Positions 20,137 through 29,097 of a stretch of 64,000 nt of DNA are shown here, in pieces. Location of the stretch: the NCBI RefSeq assembly GCF_004341165.1, contig NZ_SLZR01000006.1:62001-126000 (forward strand), given 5' to 3'. Both the position numbers and the translations under genes were made by a program. The stretch is from Reinekea marinisedimentorum. GTDB taxonomy: Bacteria > Pseudomonadota > Gammaproteobacteria > Pseudomonadales > Natronospirillaceae. The notes under the pieces were generated by a model that worked only from the letters and a program-made list of their open reading frames with translations, had not been told where the DNA came from and searched no databases. Numbering within the stretch: the stretch's first letter is position 1; each line of letters starts with the position of its first letter.

Positions 20137-20884
20137 AGAACTGGATTTATTGCTGGAAAAGGCCGGCATCAGCCGCAACGAATACAGTGAGTTACTCATT
20201 CGTTTGCTCGATTACGGCGTGCTTTGCCGCGACGAAAGCCAGACTGAGCAAGCACTTTACGACCGTTACCTGCGCGTTGAAGAGCCGGTGGCAGAATACC
20301 TTTCGCTGTTGTCTATTCGGGTTGCTCATGATGCCCGTTTTCATTTTGTGCGGTTGTTTCCACCCGGCGCTGAAGTGCCGGGTATGAGTGAGGAAGATCA
20401 GCCGTTTAACAGTGGTATGAGAGTGCGTTTGTCGCAGCCCGAGGTCGCCACCGTACTGGTGCTGCGCAGCCTTTATGACCGCGCGCTGAAAGAAGGGCAG
20501 CTCGATGAGCAGGGCTGCGTGCTGGTTTCCATCGAAAACATCACCATTGCATTGCGCAATCTTTTAAAGCGTACCCTGCCGGAAAAACTTACCGAACGCC
20601 GGGCATTGTTTACTCACTTGAAACAGCTGCGGCTGATTCAGCTAAACCAGGAAATAACTGAAAACTCGGCTGACTTATGGATACGCATCCGGCCGATGAT
20701 TATCAGCTACGTTTCAGATGATGTGCTGTCTGCCCTGCAGGGTGGAGAGGTGCTTGCAGACGAGGCCGAAGCGTTATCAGAAGAACCGGCAGAAGCCGTT
20801 ACTAACGCGCCGTCTGCAGACGAAACAGAAGAACAAGTGGAAGAGATCGATGCCGAAGCGCCATCGGTTTTTGATAAGGAATAA
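20129..20884 (+). CDS. mksE: Condensin subunit MksE (JetB family, DUF4194)
   Basis: 251 residues. Small winged-helix protein that binds the kleisin and regulates the SMC ATPase. It has the DUF4194 layout: an N-terminal helix pair, [23 protein letters not shown] in the first half, a block around residues 85-170 with [13 protein letters not shown], and a last 40 residues that are very acidic and probably unstructured. It starts eight bases before the mksF stop and ends six bases before mksB, so the three proteins are made together. Confidence 0.88.
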   Translation: MFEELDLLLEKAGISRNEYSELLIRLLDYGVLCRDESQTEQALYDRYLRVEEPVAEYLSLLSIRVAHDARFHFVRLFPPGAEVPGMSEEDQPFNSGMRVRLSQPEVATVLVLRSLYDRALKEGQLDEQGCVLVSIENITIALRNLLKRTLPEKLTERRALFTHLKQLRLIQLNQEITENSADLWIRIRPMIISYVSDDVLSALQGGEVLADEAEALSEEPAEAVTNAPSADETEEQVEEIDAEAPSVFDKE

Positions 20885-20890
20885 CCCCGA

Positions 20891-23800
20891 ATGCATCTGA
20901 AAAAATTTATCTACATCAACTGGGGAAATATTCCGGCCATGGAGTTCGACTTCGGCCCGGTGAATTTGCTTTCCGGTGGCAATGGCTCTGGTAAAACCAC
21001 GGCCGCCGATGCGTTGCAGACGATCATGACCGCAGCGCACGATACCTTGTTCCAGTACAACCCCGGGCAGGATGAAGCCACTCAGCGCGGCCGCGGTAAG
21101 CAGGTTCGTACCCTGGCTTCCTATGTGCTCGGTTGCGACGACGGCTCGTACGCGCGAACCGAAGCTACCGTTGGTTATTTGGCTGCAGTGTTTTACCCCA
21201 CTCAGGGTGAAAGTGCCGAGCCCTTCACCGCCATTCTTGGCATCTCTGCTTATCTGGACAGAGCCGGCAGCTCGCCGGTTGCCCGGCAATCAGATATCAG
21301 CTACATCATTATTCAGGATACAGAGCTTGCGAAAACGGATTTCCTGCAGGAAGTGGATGGCCGTTCACAGATAGTACCGTTGGAAAAACTCAGCCAGCAT
21401 TTCGATAAGCGCGGCATTGAACGCGTTGAAAAATACGACACCAAAAAACAGTATCTGCGTCGCTTGTATGCTGCCTTGCGTGGCCGCAAAGATGCCATCA
21501 GTGAGCGGGAGGCGCTGAATGCCGCGCGTGCCTTTTCACGCTTTATGGCTTACAAGCCGGTGAAGAGCATCGACAGCTTTGTTGCTCAGGAAATTCTCGA
21601 AAAGAAAGATTTAGGTGAAGCCATTCGCACGGTTTCTGACCTGATGAAAACCATCAATGGCCTGGAAAGCGAAGCCAATCGCCTGAAGGTACAGATTGAT
21701 CGATTGGAAAAATCACGCAATCAGTCGAATGGTTATATCGACCGCTGGATTGACTACAACGTGGCTGATTACGTTGCCGCTAAATCGCGTTTTCTGGCCG
21801 ATCAGAAACGCTACCTGGATACCAAAAAGGATCAGCACAACGTCCGTACCCAGCTTGATCAGTTGGAAGCCGACCTTGAAGTTTCTGCCGAGCGCAGACT
21901 GCAGACGCGTGAACAGCTGGTGACGCTGGAAGCTCAGCGTCGCGGCGTAGAGGCGCTGCAGGATAAAGACCGCTTTGAAGCCAAAGCTAAGATGTGTGCC
22001 GATCAACTGCAAAAGCAGGCAACCCTGTTGCTGGAGCAGAGCCATGGCGTGGATCGTTCTTTGAGTGCCAGCCAGGAAATCTATAAGGCCCTGAATAAGT
22101 CATCGATCTCGGTTGATGTGCCTGCGTTGAATGATAAACGGCTGTTGCAGAAGGCCAAAGCTATTGCTCAGCAGGGCGCGCAGGCGATTGATTTTCAGCG
22201 TTTGCTGACTCAGGACTGGGTCGATATTTCACCGCTGGAAGCTCACCTTGATGGCGCACTGGCGCAACAATCGGAACTGAACGAATGGCGTCAGCTTTGG
22301 TTCGATGAATCGTTGCAGGCCAGTGGCGTATCTTTGCGTGACCAGCTGCAGCGTTTGGTTGACCGGCGTGAACAAAAACTGATGCAGGTGCGTCAAAATT
22401 TGTCGCGTAAACAGCAGGATATCGACAGCCTGGCCACGGCGCAGGTGAATTACCCGCACCATGTGCGTATTGCACTGGAGGCAATTCGCCGCGAGTGCCC
22501 GGAAGCCGACCCGCGAGTGCTGTGTGATCATGTTGAGATTACTGAGCAACGCTGGCAAACATCGCTGGAAGGCTACTTAGGTGGCGTGCGCTTTGCCATT
22601 CTGGTTGAGCCGGAATTTGAAGCCGAAGCTATTCAGATTGTTCGTAACCTGCCGCGTGAAAACCGTGCCCGCGTCATACAGGGCAGCAAGGCAAGGCAGG
22701 ATGCGGCGCGGGTTAAGGTTCCGGCAGACTCTGTTGTAAACCTGATGTCGTTCGATCACGCCATTGCCAAGGCTTATATTACGGCCAGCTATGGTCAGGT
22801 GGTTCAGTGTGAAAATGTTGATCAGCTAAAACAGACCCGTCGCGGCGTAAGCCCGAATGGTTTAGGCAGTGGCGCCTATGCCATGTATCGCTGCGATATA
22901 CCGGCCAGTGAATTGGTCTTTGGTCAGTCGGCGCGTGAGAACGCTCTGCAGGCAAAAAAAGGTGAACTGAACGAACTGGCTGTGCAGGCCAACAGCTTGC
23001 AAATTCAGGCGGAAGAATCCCGTCAGTTGTATGCTCACGTTAACCAGTTGTTGCACTGTCAGCACGGTAACCTGATGCGTGACATGCTGGAAATTCAGCG
23101 TGAAATGCGTAAGGCCGAGCAGTCTTTGAATGCCCTGGATCTTTCCGATGTGCAGGGTATTGAAGATGAGTATCGCAAGGTTGCCGAGCAGCTTGAGCAG
23201 CTTGAAGTGAAAATCCGAAAAGGCGACAGCGAGAAAGGCCAGTTGCTGGAACGCATAAAAACGCTCACCCGTCAGTGCACGGTGTTGAGTGAGCAGCAGG
23301 AAAAAACTGAGCTGCACGCCGAAGAAAAAGAAAGCTATTTGCGCGAGATTGTCGAATTTTGGCCTAACTTCGATGTGGAAGCGGCGCTGGAAGCCGCCGA
23401 TGCACAAGCAGAAGAGTCGAACGCAGATCGTGAAGAAGCGCAGCGTAAGTCTCTGGAAAGCGAGCTCAATGCCAAGGCGCACGAATTCGAATTGCTGCTG
23501 AAAGAACACAATCAGGAATGCCAGCCACAGGATGCCGTGGTGGTCGATCTCAATTACAGCAGCCTGCACGATGCAGAATTCTTCCGTGGTATGGTCCGCT
23601 TGCGCCGTATGGTGGATCAAATTCACAACCGCATTAAGAATAACCTGCTGGTCGAAAAGGTCGATCAGCTGGCATTGCTGCGCGAAAGTTTCAACAGCGC
23701 CTTTGTCACCAACCTTTGCCATTCCATCTATCAGGCGATTAATGAAGGCAAAAAGGTTCTCAACGAACTCAATAAAGAGCTGGAGCATCATCGCTTCGGC

Positions 23801-24520
23801 GCCGACCGGGAAAACTACTGGTTTGGCTATGACTGGGTGCCGGAATTTAAAGAATACTGGCACTTCTTCGACGAGGTTTATAAGAGCCCGTCTATTGGTG
23901 AGGGCAATACCCTGTTTGATGCCCAGTTGAGTAAGCGCTCTCTGGCCATTCGTGATCAGCTGATGGCTATGCTGCTCGACAGCGACGAGCAACGTGCGCT
24001 GCGTGAGCTGGAGCGTATCTCCGATTACCGTAATTACCGCAGCTACGAAATTTATAAACAGCCGGAGGGTAAGCAACCGATCGCGCTCAGCCAATACGGT
24101 ACCGGCTCCGGTGGTCAGCTGGAAACGCCGGCCTACATTATCCGCTCTGCGGCTATTACGTCGGCCTTCCGCTTTAACGAGGGCGATAGCCACTTGCGTA
24201 TGGTGCTGGTGGATGAGGCCTTCTCTAAAATGGATGAAACGCGCTCGAAAGAAGTGATCCGTTATTTAACCGAAAGCCTGGGTTTGCAGCTATTGTTTAT
24301 TATGCCGACCAGTAAATCCGGTCCGTTTATGGATATGATTTCCAACCAGTTTGTCTTTTCGAAAGTCCCATTGATCAACGGGCAAAAGCGCGGTGAGCTG
24401 CAGACCCGGGTGCTGGTCGACAGGCAACAGTGCAACCGTGAAAAAATTCAGGAATTATGGGCGAACCATCGCAAGGTAATTCGTAAACAAGCAGAACTCG
24501 ACTTTTTAGAGGGGTTATAA
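20891..24520 (+). CDS. mksB: SMC-like ATPase MksB (JetC family)
   Basis: 1209 residues. Walker A is GNGSGKTT at 30-37 in a short N-terminal head. Long coiled coils occupy roughly 230-410 and 690-900 and flank a hinge-like globular region around 520-680. The C-terminal head has the ABC signature (GTGSGGQ, 1070-1076) and Walker B (VLVDEAFSKMD, Asp1108-Glu1109). This is the MukB/MksB/JetC architecture that extrudes DNA loops. An AAGGA precedes the ATG by about ten bases. The next gene, three bases on, is upp, not the topoisomerase-VI-like jetD found in Wadjet. That favours chromosome organisation or a nuclease-free variant. Confidence 0.93.
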   Translation: MHLKKFIYINWGNIPAMEFDFGPVNLLSGGNGSGKTTAADALQTIMTAAHDTLFQYNPGQDEATQRGRGKQVRTLASYVLGCDDGSYARTEATVGYLAAVFYPTQGESAEPFTAILGISAYLDRAGSSPVARQSDISYIIIQDTELAKTDFLQEVDGRSQIVPLEKLSQHFDKRGIERVEKYDTKKQYLRRLYAALRGRKDAISEREALNAARAFSRFMAYKPVKSIDSFVAQEILEKKDLGEAIRTVSDLMKTINGLESEANRLKVQIDRLEKSRNQSNGYIDRWIDYNVADYVAAKSRFLADQKRYLDTKKDQHNVRTQLDQLEADLEVSAERRLQTREQLVTLEAQRRGVEALQDKDRFEAKAKMCADQLQKQATLLLEQSHGVDRSLSASQEIYKALNKSSISVDVPALNDKRLLQKAKAIAQQGAQAIDFQRLLTQDWVDISPLEAHLDGALAQQSELNEWRQLWFDESLQASGVSLRDQLQRLVDRREQKLMQVRQNLSRKQQDIDSLATAQVNYPHHVRIALEAIRRECPEADPRVLCDHVEITEQRWQTSLEGYLGGVRFAILVEPEFEAEAIQIVRNLPRENRARVIQGSKARQDAARVKVPADSVVNLMSFDHAIAKAYITASYGQVVQCENVDQLKQTRRGVSPNGLGSGAYAMYRCDIPASELVFGQSARENALQAKKGELNELAVQANSLQIQAEESRQLYAHVNQLLHCQHGNLMRDMLEIQREMRKAEQSLNALDLSDVQGIEDEYRKVAEQLEQLEVKIRKGDSEKGQLLERIKTLTRQCTVLSEQQEKTELHAEEKESYLREIVEFWPNFDVEAALEAADAQAEESNADREEAQRKSLESELNAKAHEFELLLKEHNQECQPQDAVVVDLNYSSLHDAEFFRGMVRLRRMVDQIHNRIKNNLLVEKVDQLALLRESFNSAFVTNLCHSIYQAINEGKKVLNELNKELEHHRFGADRENYWFGYDWVPEFKEYWHFFDEVYKSPSIGEGNTLFDAQLSKRSLAIRDQLMAMLLDSDEQRALRELERISDYRNYRSYEIYKQPEGKQPIALSQYGTGSGGQLETPAYIIRSAAITSAFRFNEGDSHLRMVLVDEAFSKMDETRSKEVIRYLTESLGLQLLFIMPTSKSGPFMDMISNQFVFSKVPLINGQKRGELQTRVLVDRQQCNREKIQELWANHRKVIRKQAELDFLEGL

Positions 24521-24523
24521 CAC

Positions 24524-25153
24524 ATGGCCGTAATTGAAATTAAACATCCATTACTCGCGCATAAGGTAGGCATCATGCGCGAATCCGGTATCTCCACCAA
24601 ACAATTCCGTGAGTTGGCCTCAGAAATTGGCAACCTGCTGACCTATGAAGCAACCCGGAATATCTCTACCGATGAAGTGGAAATTCAGGCCTGGGACGAC
24701 AGCACCCTAACGGTTGAGCGTCTGAAGGGTAAAAAAATTACCGTTGTGCCAATCCTGCGCGCCGGTCTGGGCATGATGGATGGAGTTCTGCAGCTGATCC
24801 CTTCAGCCCGTGTCAGTGTCGTTGGTCTGTACCGTGATGAAGAGTCACTGGAGCCGGTTTATTACTTCGATAAGGTCGTTGAAGATGTGGATGAGCGTAC
24901 CGCGCTGATTGTTGACCCTATGCTGGCAACCGGTGGTTCAATGGTAGCAACGATCGATCTGCTTAAGCAGAAGGGCTGTAAGAACATTATGGGCCTGTGC
25001 CTGATTGGCGCTCCGGAAGGTGCCAAGGCTATTGAAGAGGCTCACCCGGATGTCGATATCTATGTTGCCGCGATGGATGAATGCCTGAATGAAAAGGGCT
25101 ATATCGTGCCAGGCTTGGGCGATGCCGGCGACAAGCTGTTCGGTACCCGCTAA
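24524..25153 (+). CDS. upp: Uracil phosphoribosyltransferase
   Basis: Pyrimidine salvage enzyme that joins uracil and PRPP to make UMP. 209 residues. The PRPP-binding loop is [12 protein letters not shown] at about 129-140, preceded by [13 protein letters not shown], and the uracil-binding tail [17 protein letters not shown] is intact. It starts three bases after the mksB stop, with GGGG in the mksB end serving as ribosome binding site, and is followed by a strong terminator. It is therefore the last gene of the condensin operon, an unusual partner. Confidence 0.97.
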   Translation: MAVIEIKHPLLAHKVGIMRESGISTKQFRELASEIGNLLTYEATRNISTDEVEIQAWDDSTLTVERLKGKKITVVPILRAGLGMMDGVLQLIPSARVSVVGLYRDEESLEPVYYFDKVVEDVDERTALIVDPMLATGGSMVATIDLLKQKGCKNIMGLCLIGAPEGAKAIEEAHPDVDIYVAAMDECLNEKGYIVPGLGDAGDKLFGTR

Positions 25154-25170
25154 GCCGACCCTGTCTATCC

Positions 25171-25200
25171 AGCCGGTTGCCCGCCAGCCGGCTTGTTTTT
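25171..25200 (+). terminator. Rho-independent terminator of the mks-upp operon
   Basis: A 6-bp AGCCGG/CCGGCT stem (25171-25176 with 25188-25193), probably extended inside the loop, is followed at once by TTGTTTTTGTTT. Confidence 0.75.
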
Positions 25201-25416
25201 GTTTGTAAGTCCCGCCTTTTTATTGTCTTAATGAAAAGCATATTTTAAATGTTATCTAGCCGCTTGCAGGCCCCTATTTGTAAGGCTATTGGAGTATTGT
25301 GTCTAAAAATTACAGATTGATACTTTATTTCGCATTTTGTAAAAAAACGTCTAAATTTAAGTGAATATTCAAGAACGTTTGATCGCGGCAATTGCTTTGG
25401 CAAGGTTGGAGTACCT

Positions 25417-26148
25417 GTGGAATACATCGAAGAAGATAGCCAGAAAAAGCAGATATTGATTATCGATGACAATGCCGAGTATGCGCTGTCGTTGCAACAA
25501 TACCTGAGCGGGAATGAGTTTGATGTTGCCGTTGAAACAGAGTCTGCAAAAGCATTGAGCCGAATCCGGGATGAAAAGCCGGATATTGTCATCATTGAGG
25601 TCGACCTACGCGGCGATTCCGGGCTGACCATTTGTAAGCTGAGCCGTAAAGACTTCAAGGGCGGTATCTTTCTGGTAAGTCATCGCACCGACGAGCTTGA
25701 TCAGGTGTTGGGTCTGGATATGGGTGCGGATGAATATCTGGCCAGAACCGTTTCTCCGCGCTTGCTGCTGGCGAAATGCCAGGCCTACCTGCGTCGGGAT
25801 GAGCGCAGCAAACCAACCGTGGCTTCGGGCCTGGAAGAGCGTCTGGAGTTTGGCAACCTGGTCATTGATAACTCCATGCGGGAAGCCTGGTTGAACAAGA
25901 AAACCATAGAGCTGACCAGTGCCGAGTTTGATTTGCTCTGGCTGCTTTCAAGCCATGCCGGTGAAGTGCTAACCCGGGAAGAAATCTTCAGCAAGCTGCG
26001 CGGTATTGAATATGACGGACAAGACCGCTCTGTTGACGTGCGGGTTTCAAGAATCCGGCCGAAGGTTGGCGATGATCCTATTCACCCGCGCCGGATTAAA
26101 ACCGTTCGTTCTAAAGGCTATCTGTTTGTCGGTGAAGTGAAACAGTAA
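25417..26148 (+). CDS. Orphan OmpR-family response regulator, RstA-like, degenerate receiver
   Basis: 243 residues from a GTG with GGAG just upstream. Receiver domain 12-122, winged-helix output domain about 143-240. The output half closely resembles E. coli RstA (YDGQDRSVDVRVSRIR and RIKTVRSKGYLF). The acidic pair Asp17-Asp18 is kept, but the phosphoacceptor aspartate is replaced by Glu61 (DIVIIEVDLRG), and the conserved lysine after beta-5 is Arg110. Such a protein is unlikely to be phosphorylated in the standard way and may be locked in one state. No histidine kinase is adjacent. It is convergent with rsmC. The regulatory targets are unknown. Confidence 0.88.
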   Translation: MEYIEEDSQKKQILIIDDNAEYALSLQQYLSGNEFDVAVETESAKALSRIRDEKPDIVIIEVDLRGDSGLTICKLSRKDFKGGIFLVSHRTDELDQVLGLDMGADEYLARTVSPRLLLAKCQAYLRRDERSKPTVASGLEERLEFGNLVIDNSMREAWLNKKTIELTSAEFDLLWLLSSHAGEVLTREEIFSKLRGIEYDGQDRSVDVRVSRIRPKVGDDPIHPRRIKTVRSKGYLFVGEVKQ

Positions 26149-26195
26149 GCGCAGGGCGTTGCCATCTGTTTGCTGTTTCTGTTTTTAAGGTCCGG

Positions 26196-27155
26196 CTAGC
26201 TCCGCACCGCTTCCATCACTTTAAAGCCCTTCTCTCTGGCCAGCGTTTTTATTTCATCAAAGTTACCCTGCAAACACGGCTCATAAGCCAAGAAATCGTT
26301 GGCGACCCAGATTAACTTTCCTTTTGGTTTCAGCCAGTTGTGTGCCTGACTGAAAAACTCTTCAGTTGGGGCGTAGGCCGTTTTGATGCCCTGATGAAAA
26401 GGCGGGTTAGTAATAATGAAGTCAAATTTCTGTGCGTTAACGGCTGTGGTGCCGGCGGACCAGATGGCCTGAATTTTATCTTCCAGGTTGTTCTGTTGTG
26501 CTGTTTTTTGAGTAGAGCGAACAGCCAATACATCGATATCAACGGTGACTACGTTTTTTACCGATTCCAACTCGGCAAGCGCCAGGGTGAGAACGCCAGC
26601 ACCGGAGCCAAACTCAAAAACTTTGCCTTTCAGTCGGGGAAGGTTTTTCAACAGCAGCTCGGTGCCTTTGTCGAGCTTGCCGGCACTGAATACACCCGGC
26701 AGGCTGTAGATGGTTCTATTGCCGAAATCGTAGCTCCGCCATTCCTGATAGTCGTCCGGTTTGCTGACCGGGCGAAGTTCAAACAGAGCGCAGTGGCGCG
26801 CACTGTCTACCTTGAGGCAGTCGTACTCCCCGTTTACCCGCTTGGCCAGGCTTTTAATGCCACCATTGTTTTCGCCAACCACCCAAAGCTGTTGCCCGCT
26901 CTGAAGCAACGCACTGATGTTATTTAGCCACCAATCAAGGCGATCTTTAGCTTTGGGGAAAAACAACACATTGATGTCGGTTGTTTCTATATTGCTGCAG
27001 TCTGCCTGCAGATGATTGGTTTGCGAGAAGTTCAAATTAAATTGTTTATCTGAAGGCTTCACCAATGGCGATTGCTCGGGAGCATCGAACCAATTCGTTG
27101 TGCTGTTGGCCAGGGTGTCGCTGTGTCGCTCTAAAAGCTGAAAAGTAGGGTGCAT
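26196..27155 (-). CDS. rsmC: 16S rRNA (guanine-1207-N2)-methyltransferase RsmC
   Basis: SAM-dependent methyltransferase that modifies G1207 of 16S rRNA. 319 residues, slightly shorter than E. coli RsmC. It has the family's two-domain form: an N-terminal degenerate methyltransferase domain, then the active domain with the SAM-binding FGSGAGVLTLALAE region and the catalytic NPPF at 250-253 (IITNPPFHQG). The related enzyme RlmG is the alternative, but the N-terminal length suits RsmC. Upstream on the same strand lies a strong terminator hairpin (27261-27291) and a possible mini-ORF. Confidence 0.85.
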   Translation of the reverse strand: MHPTFQLLERHSDTLANSTTNWFDAPEQSPLVKPSDKQFNLNFSQTNHLQADCSNIETTDINVLFFPKAKDRLDWWLNNISALLQSGQQLWVVGENNGGIKSLAKRVNGEYDCLKVDSARHCALFELRPVSKPDDYQEWRSYDFGNRTIYSLPGVFSAGKLDKGTELLLKNLPRLKGKVFEFGSGAGVLTLALAELESVKNVVTVDIDVLAVRSTQKTAQQNNLEDKIQAIWSAGTTAVNAQKFDFIITNPPFHQGIKTAYAPTEEFFSQAHNWLKPKGKLIWVANDFLAYEPCLQGNFDEIKTLAREKGFKVMEAVRS

Positions 27156-27260
27156 AGTTTTATGAATTATCCGGGTTACCCGGTTAAAAGGATTCCGGGA
27201 TTAAAAATGGCTGAACAGGCATTTTATTCAAAGGAGCGGTCAGAAAGAAGTTAATACACG

Positions 27261-27291
27261 AAAAAAGCGGACACTGAATTATCAGTGTCCG
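27261..27291 (-). terminator. Strong terminator hairpin upstream of rsmC
   Basis: A perfect 10-bp stem CGGACACTGA (27268-27277 with 27282-27291) with a 4-base loop, followed on the minus strand by CTTTTTT. No annotated minus-strand gene ends here. It must stop either an rsmC leader transcript, a small RNA, or antisense transcription from the gene to the right. Confidence 0.8.
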
Positions 27292-27330
27292 TTAAACATG
27301 GGGCAGAGCCCACATGGGAGTAGTCACCAT
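27292..27330 (-). other. Possible 12-codon leader peptide before the terminator
   Basis: On the minus strand an ATG at 27330 opens a 12-codon frame (MVTTPMWALPHV) whose stop abuts the first base of the terminator stem. The spacing is what an attenuator leader would show, but there is no clear ribosome binding site and the frame is short enough to be chance. Confidence 0.25.
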
Positions 27331-27481
27331 ACTGCTGCTGCTACGATCAACAGTAATTAGAATATAGTTGATATTTCCTGCATTGCTGTTCTAGAAATAA
27401 TGCCAAAATGAAAAGCTGAACCACTCTATTTATGAGAATATTCTCAACACCGCGCCATCAGTGATTCTCCTCGAGGTTTTC

Positions 27482-28111
27482 ATGCTGAAAAGAGTCTTTA
27501 AAAATTTGTTACCGGTTGTTATTTTTTTATGCGCTTTGTCTGCGAATGCCGAGATGATCGGAGGTCACGAGCGGCAACGCCTTGTTCTGCATTTGACGGA
27601 ACTGCTTCATCGTCATTATGAATTCAACCTATTGCAGCTCTATTTGCCTGAGCTTCCGGTAGAGGTTGTTACTGATTCACCTGATCAACGTACTCTATAT
27701 GCACTCCTTACGACACTTGCGGAAGAGAATATTGTTGTCGAACAGAAGAAATCCGCAAAACAGGTTATCGATTCAGGTCGGCATTTAATTGCGGCCGTAT
27801 CTGAGTTTTCTGCACCGAATAACAGCTCAGTAGAAAGAGTTGCCTATGGCAGGGTGGTCATAGACAGTGTCGATTCTATGCAAACGTTAAAGCAAGAAGG
27901 TTCAGCTGAAACCCGTGTTGAAATTCAGTTTCTTTGGCATCTGGTTTCACCTGCAGAGTGGCTTTGGGCACCGCGATTGAATTCTATCCCTGAAATCCGT
28001 TATTTGCGGGAAAGTACCGCCGCCAGTATGAAAGGAAGCGCAATCTTTATCTGGCAGGAACAGAAAGCTCAGTGGCTGCTGGAAGCATCACCCAATATAA
28101 GGCTGCAATAG
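27482..28111 (+). CDS. Exported protein of unknown function
   Basis: 209 residues from the ATG at 27482, which has GAGG seven bases upstream; a GTG at 27461 is in frame but has no such site. Residues 1-23 form a signal peptide (MLKRVFKNLLPVVIFLCALSANA). The mature protein is soluble-looking, with LHLTELLHRHYEFNLLQLYLPELP near its start and a Trp-rich stretch (FLWHLVSPAEWLWAPRL) in the last third. I do not recognise it; a periplasmic role is inferred. It is convergent with a small unknown gene, two bases apart. Confidence 0.7.
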   Translation: MLKRVFKNLLPVVIFLCALSANAEMIGGHERQRLVLHLTELLHRHYEFNLLQLYLPELPVEVVTDSPDQRTLYALLTTLAEENIVVEQKKSAKQVIDSGRHLIAAVSEFSAPNNSSVERVAYGRVVIDSVDSMQTLKQEGSAETRVEIQFLWHLVSPAEWLWAPRLNSIPEIRYLRESTAASMKGSAIFIWQEQKAQWLLEASPNIRLQ

Positions 28112-28113
28112 CG

Positions 28114-28425
28114 TTAGTGATTTTTCCCGGAAAGGCGGTTATGAATAACAAAAAGCATGTTGGAAAGGTCATTCGGCATTAGGTTTTGGTAAGCCTGTTC
28201 CTTTAATAAAGGCTTAATGACCTGTTTCAGTATTTCATACCAGTCATCCCCAATAAAACAATCTGTAGGCAGGCGACTGAGGGCATCTAATAGCAGGTTG
28301 CGGGTATTTGTTTTTCTGGCATTGGTATCTGCCAGTGACATTAAGAGATCTGCAGCTTGCTGTCGTCTCATAAAAAGCAGATTTGAGCTGTTAACCAGCC
28401 TGTTGCGTGTTTGCTCCGCTCTCAT
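28114..28425 (-). CDS. Small unknown protein
   Basis: 103 residues, largely helical and Leu/Asn-rich, with no signal or membrane segment. ATG at 28425, with GAGCGG about six bases upstream. It ends two bases from the convergent exported-protein gene. I do not recognise the family. The good fit between its neighbours is the main evidence that it is real. Confidence 0.55.
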   Translation of the reverse strand: MRAEQTRNRLVNSSNLLFMRRQQAADLLMSLADTNARKTNTRNLLLDALSRLPTDCFIGDDWYEILKQVIKPLLKEQAYQNLMPNDLSNMLFVIHNRLSGKNH

Positions 28426-28508
28426 TGATCCGCTCGCTCATTTGATTGAATGGCTGCACCCTATCGTGAGGTTTATTGCCATGACAACGGATAAGTTTGG
28501 GGAACGAA

Positions 28509-28517
28509 TGTGGATAA
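28509..28517 (-). promoter_or_regulatory. DnaA box (perfect consensus)
   Basis: TGTGGATAA on the plus strand, which is TTATCCACA on the minus strand, the E. coli R1-type DnaA 9-mer. Confidence 0.5.
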
Positions 28518-29031
28518 AGTGTGGTTAGCTTGAGTAAAAGCAGACTTAGTCATTGAATTAAAAGGTTTTCAATTTGAAATGTTAATAATTGTGCTTGCTG
28601 CAAGTATTTCCACGTTTATAGCGGTTAAAGAGAGTTGCTGGCTTTGTTTGAAGGACGACATTGGGGTCGCCTTGCCGTAATAAGGTCTATTCAGGAAAGT
28701 TCAATTCAATTAAAACCGATCTGTTTTTAATAAACTGATGCACACTTTAAATTGACTGAAGGTCATTTTCTTTGAATTTCTTATTAAAAATGAGTTTGGA
28801 TTATCCAAGAGGACATTACTCTGCTATTACTTTTACAGTGACTTTAAAAACTGTAATCGGCTGACTTTGTATTGCGGTTTTCTTTGGTATTCAGTAAAGG
28901 TTGCAGTTCGGTTTTGCTGAGTTCAATTAACGGAAAATTGAAAAGAGTCATCAATTAGTGTCGGATTCAACAAATATTTTGCGAAAATCCGAAAATAAAT
29001 GCTTTTTAAGTGATCAAAATTTGCTTTTTTA

Positions 29032-29060
29032 TTTTAGAAAGCTAAATTAGCGCTTATAAT
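29032..29060 (+). promoter_or_regulatory. Probable promoter of the histone H1-like gene
   Basis: Perfect -10 TATAAT (29055-29060), 17 bases after a poor -35 (TTTTAG, 29032-29037), within A/T tracts that could act as an UP element. Predicted start near 29067. Confidence 0.5.
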
Positions 29061-29088
29061 TTTATTGTCTAAAATTAAATTTTAAGTG

Positions 29089-29097
29089 TGTGGATAA
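29089..29097 (-). promoter_or_regulatory. DnaA box (perfect consensus) in the leader
   Basis: A second TTATCCACA (minus strand), about 12 bases before the start codon of the histone H1-like gene and about 25 bases after its likely transcription start. DnaA bound here could block transcription or translation initiation. Confidence 0.45.

Larger units (their letters stand above)
27156..27481. other. Structured intergenic region between rsmC and an exported-protein gene
   Basis: 326 bases. On the minus strand it can fold successively into ATCAAC/GTTGAT (about 27347-27373), a CATG-GGGC stem with a one-base bulge (about 27299-27318) and a perfect 10-bp terminator (27261-27291). This could be the leader of rsmC with an attenuator, or a small RNA ending at the hairpin. 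Confidence 0.45.

Noticed and set aside
22862-24193. 443-codon open frame on the minus strand, antisense to mksB
   Set aside because: Low-complexity Phe/Leu/Gln-rich translation, a typical shadow of the coiled-coil coding sequence on the other strand.
18664-24520. Complete Wadjet (JetABCD) defence system
   Set aside because: The three condensin-like genes are present but no topoisomerase-VI-like JetD gene follows; upp occupies that slot and is clearly a phosphoribosyltransferase.
26196-27155. RlmG (23S rRNA methyltransferase)
   Set aside because: The NPPF motif is shared, but the total length and N-terminal domain fit RsmC better. Not fully excluded.
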